Part shown: positions 8,298-16,624 of the stretch, one piece after another
Position numbering within the stretch: the stretch's first letter is position 1
How the letters are laid out: each line of letters begins with the position of its first letter
NCBI GenBank assembly: GCA_016794665.1
Contig: JAEUHB010000339.1
Location: 1-64,000 of the forward strand
Reading direction: 5' to 3'
Length of the DNA: 64,000 nucleotides
Origin: Opitutaceae bacterium
GTDB lineage: Bacteria > Verrucomicrobiota > Verrucomicrobiia > Opitutales > Opitutaceae
Notes under the pieces: generated by a model
Told to the model about the DNA's origin: nothing
Database searches by the model: none
What the model saw: the letters and a program-made list of their open reading frames with translations, nothing else
Made by a program: the position numbers and the translations under genes

Positions 8298-8981
8298 TCA
8301 GGGACGCAACGAATCGTCGGGCGCAAACGGGCGGGGCGGCAGCGCGTAGGGCACGCCATAGTAGCCCCGGCCGCCCTTGATGTGCGACTCGCTGTAGCCC
8401 ACGTTGATCGTGAGGCCGCGCGCGGGGTCCTCAAAGCTCAGGTTGATCGCCCCGGTCCTCTCGCTGTAGCCGCCGCTGCCCATGCCGTAGCTGAGGGAGA
8501 ATGATCCGTGGATTTCGCGCTCGGTCTTTTTTTCGCGCGGTTCGACCGCGCGCCCCGGGCGGGCAAGGAAGACTGGCGGCGCCAACAGCGTGCGCGCGAG
8601 CCGCGCAGTCTGCTGCCGGCTGACGAGCGCATCGAGCTGCGCGACCTCTGCAGGGCTGAGCAAAGCGAGGCCCGCAATGCGGCGCTCGTCCGCCGAGAGC
8701 CGCTGGGAAAATGTCGCGCCCGCCTCGGCGCCTTTGGCGGAGGACGAGCCGGCCGGCGCGGTCGCCGTGGCCGCGACGCGCGCCGTGTCGCGGCGCACGA
8801 GCGCGTCGATGACGGCGAGGTTGTCGGAGGAAAGTTTGCCCAGGCCCGCCGCGGCGCGATCGGCGGCATTGAGGGAGGTCGTGAAACGGCCATCGTCGCC
8901 CGCGGCGCGACCGGCAGGCATAAGCAATGCCGCGGCGAAGAGCAGCACGGAGGAAACGAACACGCGGGCCGGGGAACGCAT
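8298..8981 (-). CDS. Secreted protein of unknown function
   Basis: 227 residues, not recognised. A clear signal peptide is present (MRSPARVFVSSVLLFAAALLM, probable cleavage after GRAA). The middle is alanine-rich and helical, with two loosely repeated ~50-residue blocks: 'GLGKLSSDNLAVIDALVRRD' resembles 'GLALLSPAEVAQLDALVSRQ'. A charged linker (EPREKKTEREIHG) follows. The C-terminus changes character to a beta-strand-rich stretch (GSFSLSYGMGSGGYSERTG, LTINVGYSESHIKGGRGYYG), compatible with outer-membrane or surface placement. It lies upstream of, and co-oriented with, the TonB receptor (166-base gap) and downstream of the FKBP gene, separated from it by a terminator. Confidence 0.75.
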   Translation of the reverse strand: MRSPARVFVSSVLLFAAALLMPAGRAAGDDGRFTTSLNAADRAAAGLGKLSSDNLAVIDALVRRDTARVAATATAPAGSSSAKGAEAGATFSQRLSADERRIAGLALLSPAEVAQLDALVSRQQTARLARTLLAPPVFLARPGRAVEPREKKTEREIHGSFSLSYGMGSGGYSERTGAINLSFEDPARGLTINVGYSESHIKGGRGYYGVPYALPPRPFAPDDSLRP

Positions 8982-9035
8982 GGCGGGGAAGGACTCGCGG
9001 GCAGTCGAGCGGGTTCCGCGGATTCTGCCAGCTGG

Positions 9036-9069
9036 AAAAGCAAAACGCGCCCCGGGGGCCGGGGCGCGT
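9036..9069 (-). terminator. Rho-independent terminator after the FKBP gene
   Basis: ACGCGCCCC (9045-9053) pairs with GGGGCGCGT (9061-9069) around a 7-base loop. Read on the minus strand, the stem is followed by TTTTG and a second TTTT run. It lies 42 bases after the stop of the FKBP gene and separates it from the secreted-protein gene. Confidence 0.75.
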
Positions 9070-9111
9070 CTGGAGTCGAACGCGAAAAGCAGGCGGGAGC
9101 GCCCGCAGTGC

Positions 9112-9867
9112 TTACTTCTTCGCCGGCATGGCAGGCATGGCCGCGCCGCCCTTGATATCGAGCAACTCGACCTCGAACACCAGGGTCGAGCCGGGCGGGA
9201 TGCCGGAGTTGCCTTGGTCGCCGTAGCCGAGCTGCGGCGGGATGTAGAGTTTGATTTTGCCGCCCTTGGTCACCTTTTGGATTCCCTCGGTCCAGCCGGG
9301 GATGACTTGGTCGAGCTGGAATTCGGCGGGCTCGCCGCGCGTGACGGAGCTGTCGAAGACTTTGCCGTCGATCAGCGTGCCGGTGTAATGGACCTTCACC
9401 GTGTCGGTCGGCTTCGGCGCGGGGCCGGCGCCTTCCTTGACGATCTCATAGTGGAGGCCGCTCGGGAGCGCGACGACGGCCTTGTTCTCCTTGAGCTTCG
9501 CGAAATAAGCGGCCGTGGCGGACTCGTTTTTCGTCTTCAGCTTGGCGAGATACGCGTTCTGCCGTTTCTGCATGAACTCGTCCATGGCCGGCCCGATCTT
9601 CTCCAGCTCGTAGGGCGAGTCTTTGCCGAGCGCGGCGGCGCGGAAGCCCTTGATGAGGACCTCGAGGTCGGCGGCGCTGAACTCGAGCTCGGTGAGACCG
9701 ACGCGCTTGCCGATGAACCAGCCGAACTCCTCGAGGAGCTGCTCATCGGTGAACTTCGGCGCCGGCGCAGGCTGCCCGGGCAGCGAAACCTGCGGGGCCG
9801 TCTGGGCGCGCGCGGCGACGGCGCCGAGCGCGAGAATCGAGAGAGTGGCGAGGAGCTTCAGTTTCAT
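9112..9867 (-). CDS. FKBP-type peptidyl-prolyl cis-trans isomerase, periplasmic
   Basis: 251 residues. A signal peptide (MKLKLLATLSILALGAVAARA) is followed by an FkpA/Mip-like helical N-terminal dimerisation region (about 45-140), and an FKBP_C domain fills the C-terminal half. Catalytic-domain landmarks: DTVKVHYTGTLIDGKVFDSS, EFQLDQVIPGWTEGIQ, IPPQLGYGDQGNSGIPPGS and LVFEVELLDI, which include the usual aromatic pocket residues. The likely role is assisting proline-limited folding of envelope proteins. It is transcribed alone: a terminator follows it, and a divergent gene starts 148 bases away. Confidence 0.93.
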   Translation of the reverse strand: MKLKLLATLSILALGAVAARAQTAPQVSLPGQPAPAPKFTDEQLLEEFGWFIGKRVGLTELEFSAADLEVLIKGFRAAALGKDSPYELEKIGPAMDEFMQKRQNAYLAKLKTKNESATAAYFAKLKENKAVVALPSGLHYEIVKEGAGPAPKPTDTVKVHYTGTLIDGKVFDSSVTRGEPAEFQLDQVIPGWTEGIQKVTKGGKIKLYIPPQLGYGDQGNSGIPPGSTLVFEVELLDIKGGAAMPAMPAKK

Positions 9868-9975
9868 GGAGGGAAAGGAGACAGATGGAGTAACGGCCGC
9901 GGCGGGTTTGTGCCGTAAAAGTCGGACGGTGTGCCGGCCGCCTCCGGCGATGGCAATCCCGATCTCCCCGCTTGA

Positions 9976-10007
9976 ACCGGCCGGGGCCTTGCCCCATCAC
10001 GGCCGGT
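9976..10007 (+). promoter_or_regulatory. Stem-loop just upstream of the LOG-domain gene
   Basis: ACCGGCCG (9976-9983) pairs perfectly with CGGCCGGT (10000-10007), with further GGG/CCC pairing possible inside the loop. It ends eight bases before the ATG at 10016, so in the mRNA it would occupy the ribosome-binding region. No known riboswitch motif is visible; a role in limiting translation is inference. The remainder of 9868-10015 is the divergent promoter region with the FKBP gene. Confidence 0.4.
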
Positions 10008-10015
10008 CTCGACGC

Positions 10016-11923
10016 ATGAACGCCGCACAATTTTGGACGAGCCAGGACGGCCAGATCCTCTCGGTGAAAAACAAGGACGAGCGCACGGTCGTGCTCAACC
10101 TGGGGTTCTGGCCGCGCCAGCCGGCCGAATTCGAATTCATGAAGGAGCAGATCGCCGCGCTCAAATTCACCGAGCGCAGCTCGATGGCCCGCATCGGCAT
10201 CGAGATGGCGGTCACCGGCCCCGTCCGGATCGACGGCAACCGCGCCGAGCTCGAGGTCGAGGCGTTCATCTACGACTCCAGCTTTCCCAACGCGCCCTAC
10301 TGGAAAAAACTCATGCGCGTGGGCGCGCCCGTGGGCCGGCTCTTTTTCGCGCCCGCCGCCGCCAAGCTCTCGACCGGCGAGATCCGCACCGCCCTCGCGG
10401 AAAACAGCCTCAAGCTCCCCAACACGATCAGCATCGATTCGATGGGCCGGGTTTTCCTCACGCCGCATCAGGTCAGCTACACGCTCCAGCCGCGTCTGCA
10501 GCGCGGGGACTTCGAGCGCGTGATCGCGGGCCACGCCGGCCGCGGCTTCCTCGACCGCGTGCAGATCCGCCACGACGCCTCGCCGCTCGTCATTCCGCCC
10601 CACTCCGGGATCCTGACCAGTTGCTCAATGTATCTGAAGGAGCACTTTGTCGTCCTCAACCAAGGCGCGGGCAACTTCGGCATCCATACGAGCGCCGTGC
10701 TGCTCGATCCGATCAAGACATTCGGCACGAACGTCATGCTCGAGATCTACAACACCGGCGATCAGCCGGTGGTGAATCCCGTGGTGTCGGTCGACATCTT
10801 CCGCGCCCCGGAGCCCGAGGACCCGGAGCTCAAGCCGCTCGCCAAGAAACGCACGCGCCTCCTCGCCACCGCCGGGGGCCTTTACAAGTGCCTCGACGAA
10901 AATCCGCCCGCCCCGACCGCCGAGGCCAAGCCCCGCACCAAGATCACCGTGCGCGGCCAGAGCGGCACGATGGAGAACCGCGCCGTGCTCGTGCGCGCGA
11001 ACGAGGACCTGCGGAAATTCCTCGACGGCGAGGCCTGCCCCCTCGGCAGCCGCACCATGATTCAGGCGCTCGACAATGCGCCGGAAAATGCCGACACGCT
11101 CGTCCTCGACTACTTCCCCGATCTGCTCGAGCAGATCGAGCTCTTCACCCGGCTCGGCGACGTGCGGCTCAAGCGCATCATCTTCCGCCGCGCCTCCCGC
11201 ACCCACGGCTATTTCCTCTCGAGCAACGCCCATGCGCGGCTCGACGCGTTCAACGCGATCGGCGTGCAGATGTATTGGTATGACGAGATGACGAAGGACC
11301 TCTACCTGCACACTTACCGCAAGGAGCACGGCTTCTTCGTGCGTGAGGAAGCCGCGCGGAAATTCCAGGAGGCGACCGTGCTCGCGTTCTACGGCTCCGC
11401 GTGGGGCCTCGAGCAGCAGGACACCGATCGCATCTCCGCGCTCGTGGACAAGCTCACGAGCTTCATCGGCCACAACCTCGGCGTGCTCACCGGCGGCGGC
11501 GGCGGCGTGATGCGCCTCGCCACGGATCAGGCGCGGGCCAAGGGCGCCCTCACCGGCGCCTGCTTCCTTGAGCTCGAGGCGCAGCCCCCGGAACTCGGCG
11601 TCGATTTCTTCAACACCTTCCAGGAATCCTCGCGGCACTTCCGGCAAAAATGGTTCGAGGCCGCGGATTTTTGCATCTTCAACGTCGGCGGCGTCGGCAC
11701 GCTCGAGGAGATCGGCATCGAGCTCTGCAACCTGAAGCTCGGCATCCGCCCGCGCGTGCCCTACGTGTTCTTCAACGCGAAATTCTGGGGCGACCTCCGC
11801 CACCAGCTCGACACCATGATCGCGACGAAGCGCGCGCCGGCGTGGATGCGCGACTACATCCTCTTCACCGACGACCCTGACGAAGTCGTGGCCTTCTACC
11901 GGAAGAAGCTGCAGGTGCTCTGA
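10016..11923 (+). CDS. Two-part protein with C-terminal LOG/lysine-decarboxylase-like domain
   Basis: 635 residues. The last ~190 resemble the Rossmann-like LOG family ('possible lysine decarboxylase', nucleoside-monophosphate phosphoribohydrolases): [19 protein letters not shown] near 490-508, and [15 protein letters not shown] near 556-570. The latter corresponds to the family PGGxGTxxE motif, with Val replacing Pro. The first ~400 residues are unlike any LOG protein: a beta-rich region ([38 protein letters not shown]) and a segment with [18 protein letters not shown] that I cannot assign. ATG at 10016 is chosen because the frame upstream lies over the FKBP promoter. purD follows after four bases, so the two are probably co-transcribed, hinting at a nucleotide-related role. 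Confidence 0.8.
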   Translation: MNAAQFWTSQDGQILSVKNKDERTVVLNLGFWPRQPAEFEFMKEQIAALKFTERSSMARIGIEMAVTGPVRIDGNRAELEVEAFIYDSSFPNAPYWKKLMRVGAPVGRLFFAPAAAKLSTGEIRTALAENSLKLPNTISIDSMGRVFLTPHQVSYTLQPRLQRGDFERVIAGHAGRGFLDRVQIRHDASPLVIPPHSGILTSCSMYLKEHFVVLNQGAGNFGIHTSAVLLDPIKTFGTNVMLEIYNTGDQPVVNPVVSVDIFRAPEPEDPELKPLAKKRTRLLATAGGLYKCLDENPPAPTAEAKPRTKITVRGQSGTMENRAVLVRANEDLRKFLDGEACPLGSRTMIQALDNAPENADTLVLDYFPDLLEQIELFTRLGDVRLKRIIFRRASRTHGYFLSSNAHARLDAFNAIGVQMYWYDEMTKDLYLHTYRKEHGFFVREEAARKFQEATVLAFYGSAWGLEQQDTDRISALVDKLTSFIGHNLGVLTGGGGGVMRLATDQARAKGALTGACFLELEAQPPELGVDFFNTFQESSRHFRQKWFEAADFCIFNVGGVGTLEEIGIELCNLKLGIRPRVPYVFFNAKFWGDLRHQLDTMIATKRAPAWMRDYILFTDDPDEVVAFYRKKLQVL

Positions 11924-11927
11924 GCAA

Positions 11928-13241
11928 GTGCGCGACCTTCACGTGGCCCACCCCACCCTTCCCTGTTCCGTCCTCGTCGTAGGCTCCGGCGGACGCGAGC
12001 ACGCGCTGGTCCGCGCGCTGCTGGCCTCGCCGGCGAAACCGCGCGTCATCTGCGCGCCCGGCAACGCCGGCATCGCCGACGATGCCGCGTGTTTTCCCGT
12101 CGCGGCCGACGACATCGCCGGCCTCGTGGCGCTCGCGCAGCGCGAGAAAATCGAGTTCGTCGTCGTCGGCCCCGAGGTGCCGCTCTCCCTCGGCCTCGCC
12201 GACAAGCTGATCGCGGCCGGCCTCCCGGTCTACGGCCCCAAGGCCGACGGCGCGCGGCTCGAGGCCTCGAAGATTTTCACGAAGCAAATCCTGCTCAAGC
12301 ACCGCATCCCGACGGCGGCGGCGGGATTTTTCAGCGAAGTGGCCCCGGCGCTCGCCTACCTCCGCACCCGCGCAATCCCCATCGTGATCAAGGCCGATGG
12401 CCTCGCGGCGGGGAAGGGCGTGGTGGTCGCGCAATCGCTCGCCGAGGCCGAGGCCGCCGTGCGCGAGATGCTCGAAGGCGGGAAATTTGGCGCGAGTGGG
12501 AAACAGCTCCTCATCGAGGACTGCCTTTTCGGCGAGGAGACCTCGATCCTTGTCGTCGTCTCCGGCCGCGACTTTGTGATCCTGCCGACCTCGCAGGATC
12601 ACAAACGCATCGGCGACGGTGACACCGGGCCCAACACGGGCGGCATGGGCACCTATTCGCCGGCCGAGGTTGTCACGCCCGCTTTGCTCGCGCGGATCGA
12701 AAACGAAATCGTCCGTCCCTCCGTCAACGCCATCGCCGCCGAGGGCATGGATTACTGCGGCACGCTCTTCATCGGCATCATGCTCACGCCCGCCGGCCCG
12801 AGCGTGATCGAATACAACGCCCGCTTCGGCGATCCCGAGACGCAGGTCGTGCTGCCGCGCATCGCCAACGATGTGCTCGCGCTCCTCTGGGCCGCGACGC
12901 GCCGCGAACTCGCCGGATTTAAGCTCGTCGAGAAACCCGAGCACGCAATGTGTGTGGTGATTGCCGCGAAGGGCTATCCCGACACGCCCGCGAAAGGCGA
13001 TGTGATCACGCTTCCGCCCGCCGCGGCGCTCTCGTCTTCAGTTTCAATCCTCCATGCGGGCACCGCGCGCAATTCCGCGGGCCAGCTCGTGATGAACGGC
13101 GGTCGCGTCCTCGGCGTCACCGCGATCGGCCCCACACTGCGCGCCGCCGCGGACGACGCCTACGCGGTGTGCGACGCGATCGCCTGCACGGCGAAATATT
13201 TCCGCCGCGACATCGGCGCGCGCCAGCTCAACCGCCGATGA
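11928..13241 (+). CDS. purD: Phosphoribosylamine-glycine ligase (GAR synthetase)
   Basis: 437 residues from a GTG at 11928; a second in-frame GTG at 11943 is equally possible and would remove five residues. PurD joins glycine to phosphoribosylamine using ATP in purine synthesis. The N-terminal [17 protein letters not shown], the ATP-grasp segment [36 protein letters not shown] with GGMGTYSPA, and the [18 protein letters not shown] metal-site motif are all intact. It sits four bases after the LOG-domain gene, and its stop overlaps the ATG of the next gene. Confidence 0.97.
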   Translation: MRDLHVAHPTLPCSVLVVGSGGREHALVRALLASPAKPRVICAPGNAGIADDAACFPVAADDIAGLVALAQREKIEFVVVGPEVPLSLGLADKLIAAGLPVYGPKADGARLEASKIFTKQILLKHRIPTAAAGFFSEVAPALAYLRTRAIPIVIKADGLAAGKGVVVAQSLAEAEAAVREMLEGGKFGASGKQLLIEDCLFGEETSILVVVSGRDFVILPTSQDHKRIGDGDTGPNTGGMGTYSPAEVVTPALLARIENEIVRPSVNAIAAEGMDYCGTLFIGIMLTPAGPSVIEYNARFGDPETQVVLPRIANDVLALLWAATRRELAGFKLVEKPEHAMCVVIAAKGYPDTPAKGDVITLPPAAALSSSVSILHAGTARNSAGQLVMNGGRVLGVTAIGPTLRAAADDAYAVCDAIACTAKYFRRDIGARQLNRR

Positions 13242-13876
13242 TCCGCCGCCTCGCCTTCTTTCTCGCCGCGGCCACCGCCGCCTGCGCAGCGGCACCCTCG
13301 CCGCTTGAGCGCGACCTCGGCCAAGGGCTCGCCTACGTGCGCGTGAAGCGCCTCCCGGCCGACCTGCCCGCCCATTCCGCCGGCCCGGCTCGGCCCTGCG
13401 TGATCGATGTGCGCTACACGGAGGCCGATGCAGTGGCGGCGACGACCTTCGCTGCATGGCTGGGCTTCCGTGCGACGCCGCGCGCGCCGATGCTCGTTCT
13501 GGCCAACACGGCGACCTCCCCTGCCCTGCTCGACGCGCTGGCCCGGCCCGGCGCAAGACCCAGTGTGATCGTGATTGGCGCCCCGGGCGCGCGCTTCGCG
13601 CCGGATCTGGCGGTCTCGAGCACCGCGGCCGAGGAGCGCACCGCCTACGACGCGCTCGAGAACGGCGCCGCCCCCGATACCTTGCTCGCCGATTTCCCGG
13701 ACAAGGTGCGCAACGACGAGGCCAGCCTCGTCCGCGGCCAGTCCGGCCCCGGCGAGACACCGGCCGACGCGCCACCCGAAGGCCCCGCCGAGCGCCGCTC
13801 TGCCCCGGTGATCGATGCGGCCTTGCAGCGGGCCGTTCACCTGCACCGCGCGCTGGTCGCGCTGAGGAAACTCTGA
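13238..13876 (+). CDS. Small secreted protein of unknown function
   Basis: 212 residues, not recognised. The ATG overlaps the purD stop (ATGA), so it is translationally coupled to purD. The N-terminus is a signal peptide ([19 protein letters not shown]). The body looks like an alternating alpha/beta fold ([58 protein letters not shown]), followed by a low-complexity proline- and glutamate-rich linker and a short C-terminal helix ([17 protein letters not shown]). No catalytic motif is evident. It is the last gene before the terminator at 13892-13924. Confidence 0.75.
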   Translation: MIRRLAFFLAAATAACAAAPSPLERDLGQGLAYVRVKRLPADLPAHSAGPARPCVIDVRYTEADAVAATTFAAWLGFRATPRAPMLVLANTATSPALLDALARPGARPSVIVIGAPGARFAPDLAVSSTAAEERTAYDALENGAAPDTLLADFPDKVRNDEASLVRGQSGPGETPADAPPEGPAERRSAPVIDAALQRAVHLHRALVALRKL

Positions 13877-13891
13877 GCGTGCGCCGCACGC

Positions 13892-13924
13892 AAAAAAAGG
13901 GCCGGTCGCGCGGACCGGCCCTTT
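13892..13924. terminator. Bidirectional intrinsic terminator between the purD unit and fliC
   Basis: AAAGGGCCGGTC (13896-13907) and GACCGGCCCTTT (13913-13924) form a perfect 12-bp stem with loop GCGCG. On the minus strand the stem runs into seven Ts (complement of 13892-13898), an excellent terminator for fliC and the long flagellar operon. On the plus strand the T stretch is weaker (TTTGTGTG), enough for the purD unit. The genes on either side converge here. Confidence 0.9.
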
Positions 13925-13963
13925 GTGTGCGGTGGGGGGGTGTGGGTGTGGTGACGTCGCGCC

Positions 13964-14842
13964 TTAGCTCTGGAGGAGCCGAAGCACGGTGCTGGGTGTC
14001 TGGTTGGCCTGCGCGAGCATGGCGGTGCCGGACTGGACCAAGATGTTGTATTTTGCGAACTGCGTGGACTCCTCCGCGACATCGACGTCGCGGATGCGCG
14101 AGATGGCCGATGAGAGATTCTCAAACTCCACCTTCAGCGTCTGGGTCGCCAGCTCGAGGCGGGACTGCGCGGCGCCGAGCGACGATCGCTCCTGCGCGAC
14201 GTGCTGGATGGCGTCCGTGATCTGCTGGATGGCGGTGGCGTCGCTCGCGGTGAGCGCGTAGGCGCCGGAGGCATCCTGCTGGATGATGTCGAGCATGCCC
14301 CCGGTGCGGAGGTTGGACTCGCTGATCGTCATCTCCTGGCCCACGGCCTGGCCGATGGTGACGGTAAGGCCCGTCGAGTTGGAACCGAAGAGCGTGATGC
14401 CGTTGAAGGCGCCGAGCGGGGCGTCGATATCCGCCGTGCCGCCGATCTCGGCGGTGGTGCCGCCAATCGTCGCGCGCAACTGATCCTGCAGGGCGATGAA
14501 CTCCTGCTGGTAGAGGTCGATGTCGGTCGGATTCTTGGTGACGTCCTTGGTGAGGATCGCGAGCTCGGACATGCGGGCCAGGATGCGCGTCATGCCGCTC
14601 ATGAAACCGTCCGCCGTCTGCACATACGAGATGGCGTTCTGCGCGTTGGTGGTGGCGGCCCGCACGCGGCGGCCCTGGGCGTCGAGCTTCTCCGAGACGG
14701 CAAGGCCGGCGGCGTCGTCCGACGGGTTGACGATCTTCGAGCCCGAGGAAAGTCGGGTGAGGGAACGGCCGAGCATCTCCTGACTGTGATTCAGGTTACG
14801 CGCGCCGGCGAGGGCTTGGATGTTCGTGTTGATAACGCTCAT
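13964..14842 (-). CDS. fliC: Flagellin
   Basis: 292 residues: a compact flagellin with N-terminal D0/D1 helices (SVINTNIQALAGARNLNHSQ, RLSSGSKIVNPSDDAAGLAV, NAISYVQTADGFM) and C-terminal D1/D0 helices (SRLELATQTLKVEFENLSSA, VQSGTAMLAQANQTPSTVL). Only about 80 residues lie between, so the surface D2/D3 domains are essentially absent. It forms the filament after export. It is the last gene of the flgF operon, 32 bases after csrA, and a strong terminator follows. A GGA lies in the short leader (CCACGGAACCC), a possible but unpaired CsrA contact, and the start codon is preceded by CACCACCAC rather than a Shine-Dalgarno sequence. Confidence 0.96.
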   Translation of the reverse strand: MSVINTNIQALAGARNLNHSQEMLGRSLTRLSSGSKIVNPSDDAAGLAVSEKLDAQGRRVRAATTNAQNAISYVQTADGFMSGMTRILARMSELAILTKDVTKNPTDIDLYQQEFIALQDQLRATIGGTTAEIGGTADIDAPLGAFNGITLFGSNSTGLTVTIGQAVGQEMTISESNLRTGGMLDIIQQDASGAYALTASDATAIQQITDAIQHVAQERSSLGAAQSRLELATQTLKVEFENLSSAISRIRDVDVAEESTQFAKYNILVQSGTAMLAQANQTPSTVLRLLQS

Positions 14843-14874
14843 GATGTGGTGGTGAAAAGGGTTCCGTGGTCTGG

Positions 14875-15120
14875 TCAGCCCTGGGCGGTGGGCGCGGGCT
14901 TGGCGGGAAACGCGGGCAGCGGTCCGGGCCGGCCATCACGGACGGCGGCGGCTTGGTTGCTCGCGGCGATATCGGCGAGGACTTCCTTGCGGAAGATCGC
15001 GATGTTGCGGGGGGCGGCGATGCCGATTTTCACGGTGTCGCCCTCGATGCGGGTGATCCGGATTTCAATCGATTCGCCGATGACGATGGCTTCGTTGACC
15101 CGGCGGGAAAGGACTAGCAT
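14875..15120 (-). CDS. csrA: Carbon storage / translational regulator CsrA
   Basis: 81 residues. The canonical core is present: [20 protein letters not shown], then [20 protein letters not shown]. CsrA dimers bind GGA-containing hairpins in mRNA leaders and block translation. In Bacillus and many other bacteria CsrA represses flagellin translation and is titrated by FliW; both partners are adjacent here (fliW upstream, fliC downstream). The protein carries a roughly 25-residue Ala/Pro/Gly tail beyond the usual 55-60 residue core. The leader contains a hairpin with GGGA in its loop (15187-15200), a candidate autoregulatory site. Confidence 0.95.
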   Translation of the reverse strand: MLVLSRRVNEAIVIGESIEIRITRIEGDTVKIGIAAPRNIAIFRKEVLADIAASNQAAAVRDGRPGPLPAFPAKPAPTAQG

Positions 15121-15186
15121 GGGAGTGGAGAGGGACTGGGAGACCGGAGAGCGGGGCCGCGGGCCGAGTGGAGCCCGTGCGGAGGG

Positions 15187-15200
15187 CGGCCTCCCGGCCG
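15187..15200 (-). promoter_or_regulatory. Candidate CsrA-binding hairpin in the csrA leader
   Basis: On the minus strand CGGCC-GGGA-GGCCG folds as a 5-bp stem with a GGGA tetraloop, the classic GGA-in-loop presentation recognised by CsrA. It lies between the fliW stop and the csrA start, 67-80 bases upstream of the ATG. It is a single site, and GC-rich DNA makes such hairpins by chance, so this is tentative. Confidence 0.3.
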
Positions 15201-15207
15201 GTTGGTC

Positions 15208-15681
15208 TTAGTGGGAAACGATGGGGGTGAGGACGGGCGCCTGCGGCTTCTCGACCAGTTGGTGACTGGCACTGTAGCGCGAGTAGTTCGCGATGACGAG
15301 CTGGCGACCGATGCGCGTGCGGCGGTTGACGACGAGCGGCCCGATGAGGTTGACGCTCGCCTCGACCGGATCGCGGCGGCGAAGGGTGACGACGTTGAGA
15401 ATCATCGCTTCGGCGGGGGTGCGGAGATCGAGGTCCTCGGCGTCGGCATCGAAAATCTCGGGCTCGTAGCCGGGGATGATCCCACCCGGCTCGATGACGA
15501 CGAAGTGGAGTTCGTCGGTGTCGCTCCGGAGCTTCATCCACAGGAACGGGAGGTGATCGGGCAGGTAGACCAACTCGGCGCGGCGGTAGGCGCCGAAGCC
15601 GATCAGGCCCTGCGGGAGGATGAGTTGGTTGCTCGGGGCGGAGTCGAACTCGGACGGGTAGACTTCAGGAATGACCTTCAT
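15208..15681 (-). CDS. fliW: Flagellar assembly factor FliW
   Basis: 157 residues, the family size. FliW binds CsrA (and flagellin) and thereby couples flagellin translation to its export. Typical segments: FDSAPSNQLILPQGLIGFGA, FLWMKLRSDTDELHFVVIEP, DLDLRTPAEAMILNVVTLRR, and ASVNLIGPLVVNRRTRIGRQ near the C-terminus. It is placed between flgL and csrA in the flgF operon, the standard partner arrangement. The start codon is preceded by GTCACCACC with no Shine-Dalgarno. Confidence 0.94.
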   Translation of the reverse strand: MKVIPEVYPSEFDSAPSNQLILPQGLIGFGAYRRAELVYLPDHLPFLWMKLRSDTDELHFVVIEPGGIIPGYEPEIFDADAEDLDLRTPAEAMILNVVTLRRRDPVEASVNLIGPLVVNRRTRIGRQLVIANYSRYSASHQLVEKPQAPVLTPIVSH

Positions 15682-15716
15682 GGTGGTGACGCGGTTTGGT
15701 TTCTGGAAAGACGGGG

Positions 15717-16613
15717 TTACTGGATGTAGTCGAGCAGCGAGAGGCGCATGATGCTGGCGGCCGACTGGAGAGCGGCTTGGTAGGCAGTCTGGCTCTGGTT
15801 GAGGCGCACGATGGCTGTGGGCAGGTCGACGTCCGCCTCGGCGGACACGAGCTGCTCCAGGCTCTGCGCGCGGTCGGCGAGCTGGGCGCGATTGGACTCG
15901 ATGCGGGTCTGCACGCCGCCGTGCCCCGCCAGCGAGGAGACGAGGATATCCTCGCTGTCGATGAGGTCCACCTGCGCCGTGCCGAGGGCCACCGAGTCGT
16001 TGGCGGCGAGCGCATCGCGCAGCGCGACGAGGCGGTTGAGGAAATCACCGATGCCGGCGTTCGTGGGGGCGTCGGTGCCGGGCTGGATGCTGGCGCTCTC
16101 GGAGAGCTGCACCGCGGCGCGTTCCGTGTTTCCGGCGAAAGTGGCGGCGGTGATTTTCCCGGCCACGTCGCGGGTGGCGACGAACGGCGGGGCATCGACG
16201 GCGGTGCCGGCGAAGACGTAGTCGTTGCGGAAACGGGTATTGGCGAACTGAAGCGTCTGCTCGAGGAGCTGGTCGATCTCGGACGCGTAGGCGGCGTTCG
16301 AATCGGCGTTGAAGGAGCCGGTGCCGAGCGTGGCGATCTCGCTCGCGCGGTCGGAGATTTTCTTGAGCTGCTGGAGGCCGCCGAAGGAGGCCTGGCTGAG
16401 CTCGAGGGCGCGATCGACGTTGCGCTCGAACTGCGCGATCGCGCGCTGCTCGCTCTCGAGCGAGAGCACGCGGCCCATCGCCGGCGCGTCGTCCTCGGGC
16501 TGGAAGATGCGCTGCCCCGTGGCCACCTGAGTCTGGAGCCGGGCCTGACGGTTGCCCAGTTCCTGAATCTGGCGCACCATGGTGTCGGTGAGGGTGTTGG
16601 TGGTGACTCGCAT
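15717..16613 (-). CDS. flgL: Flagellar hook-filament junction protein FlgL (HAP3)
   Basis: 298 residues, the usual length. Flagellin-like N-terminus: RVTTNTLTDTMVRQIQELGN with RQARLQTQVATGQRIFQPED. The C-terminus is amphipathic and flagellin-like (AIVRLNQSQTAYQAALQSAA, RLSLLDYIQ). FlgL is exported and forms the layer joining FlgK to the filament. The gene sits 11 bases after flgK, which encodes its direct partner. Confidence 0.94.
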   Translation of the reverse strand: MRVTTNTLTDTMVRQIQELGNRQARLQTQVATGQRIFQPEDDAPAMGRVLSLESEQRAIAQFERNVDRALELSQASFGGLQQLKKISDRASEIATLGTGSFNADSNAAYASEIDQLLEQTLQFANTRFRNDYVFAGTAVDAPPFVATRDVAGKITAATFAGNTERAAVQLSESASIQPGTDAPTNAGIGDFLNRLVALRDALAANDSVALGTAQVDLIDSEDILVSSLAGHGGVQTRIESNRAQLADRAQSLEQLVSAEADVDLPTAIVRLNQSQTAYQAALQSAASIMRLSLLDYIQ

Positions 16614-16624
16614 GGCGGTGGGAA

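Noticed and set aside
5894-8380. 828-codon open frame on the plus strand
   Set aside because: Antisense shadow of the TonB receptor caused by GC-rich third positions; composition is Ala/Gly/Arg/Glu-rich with no family signature.
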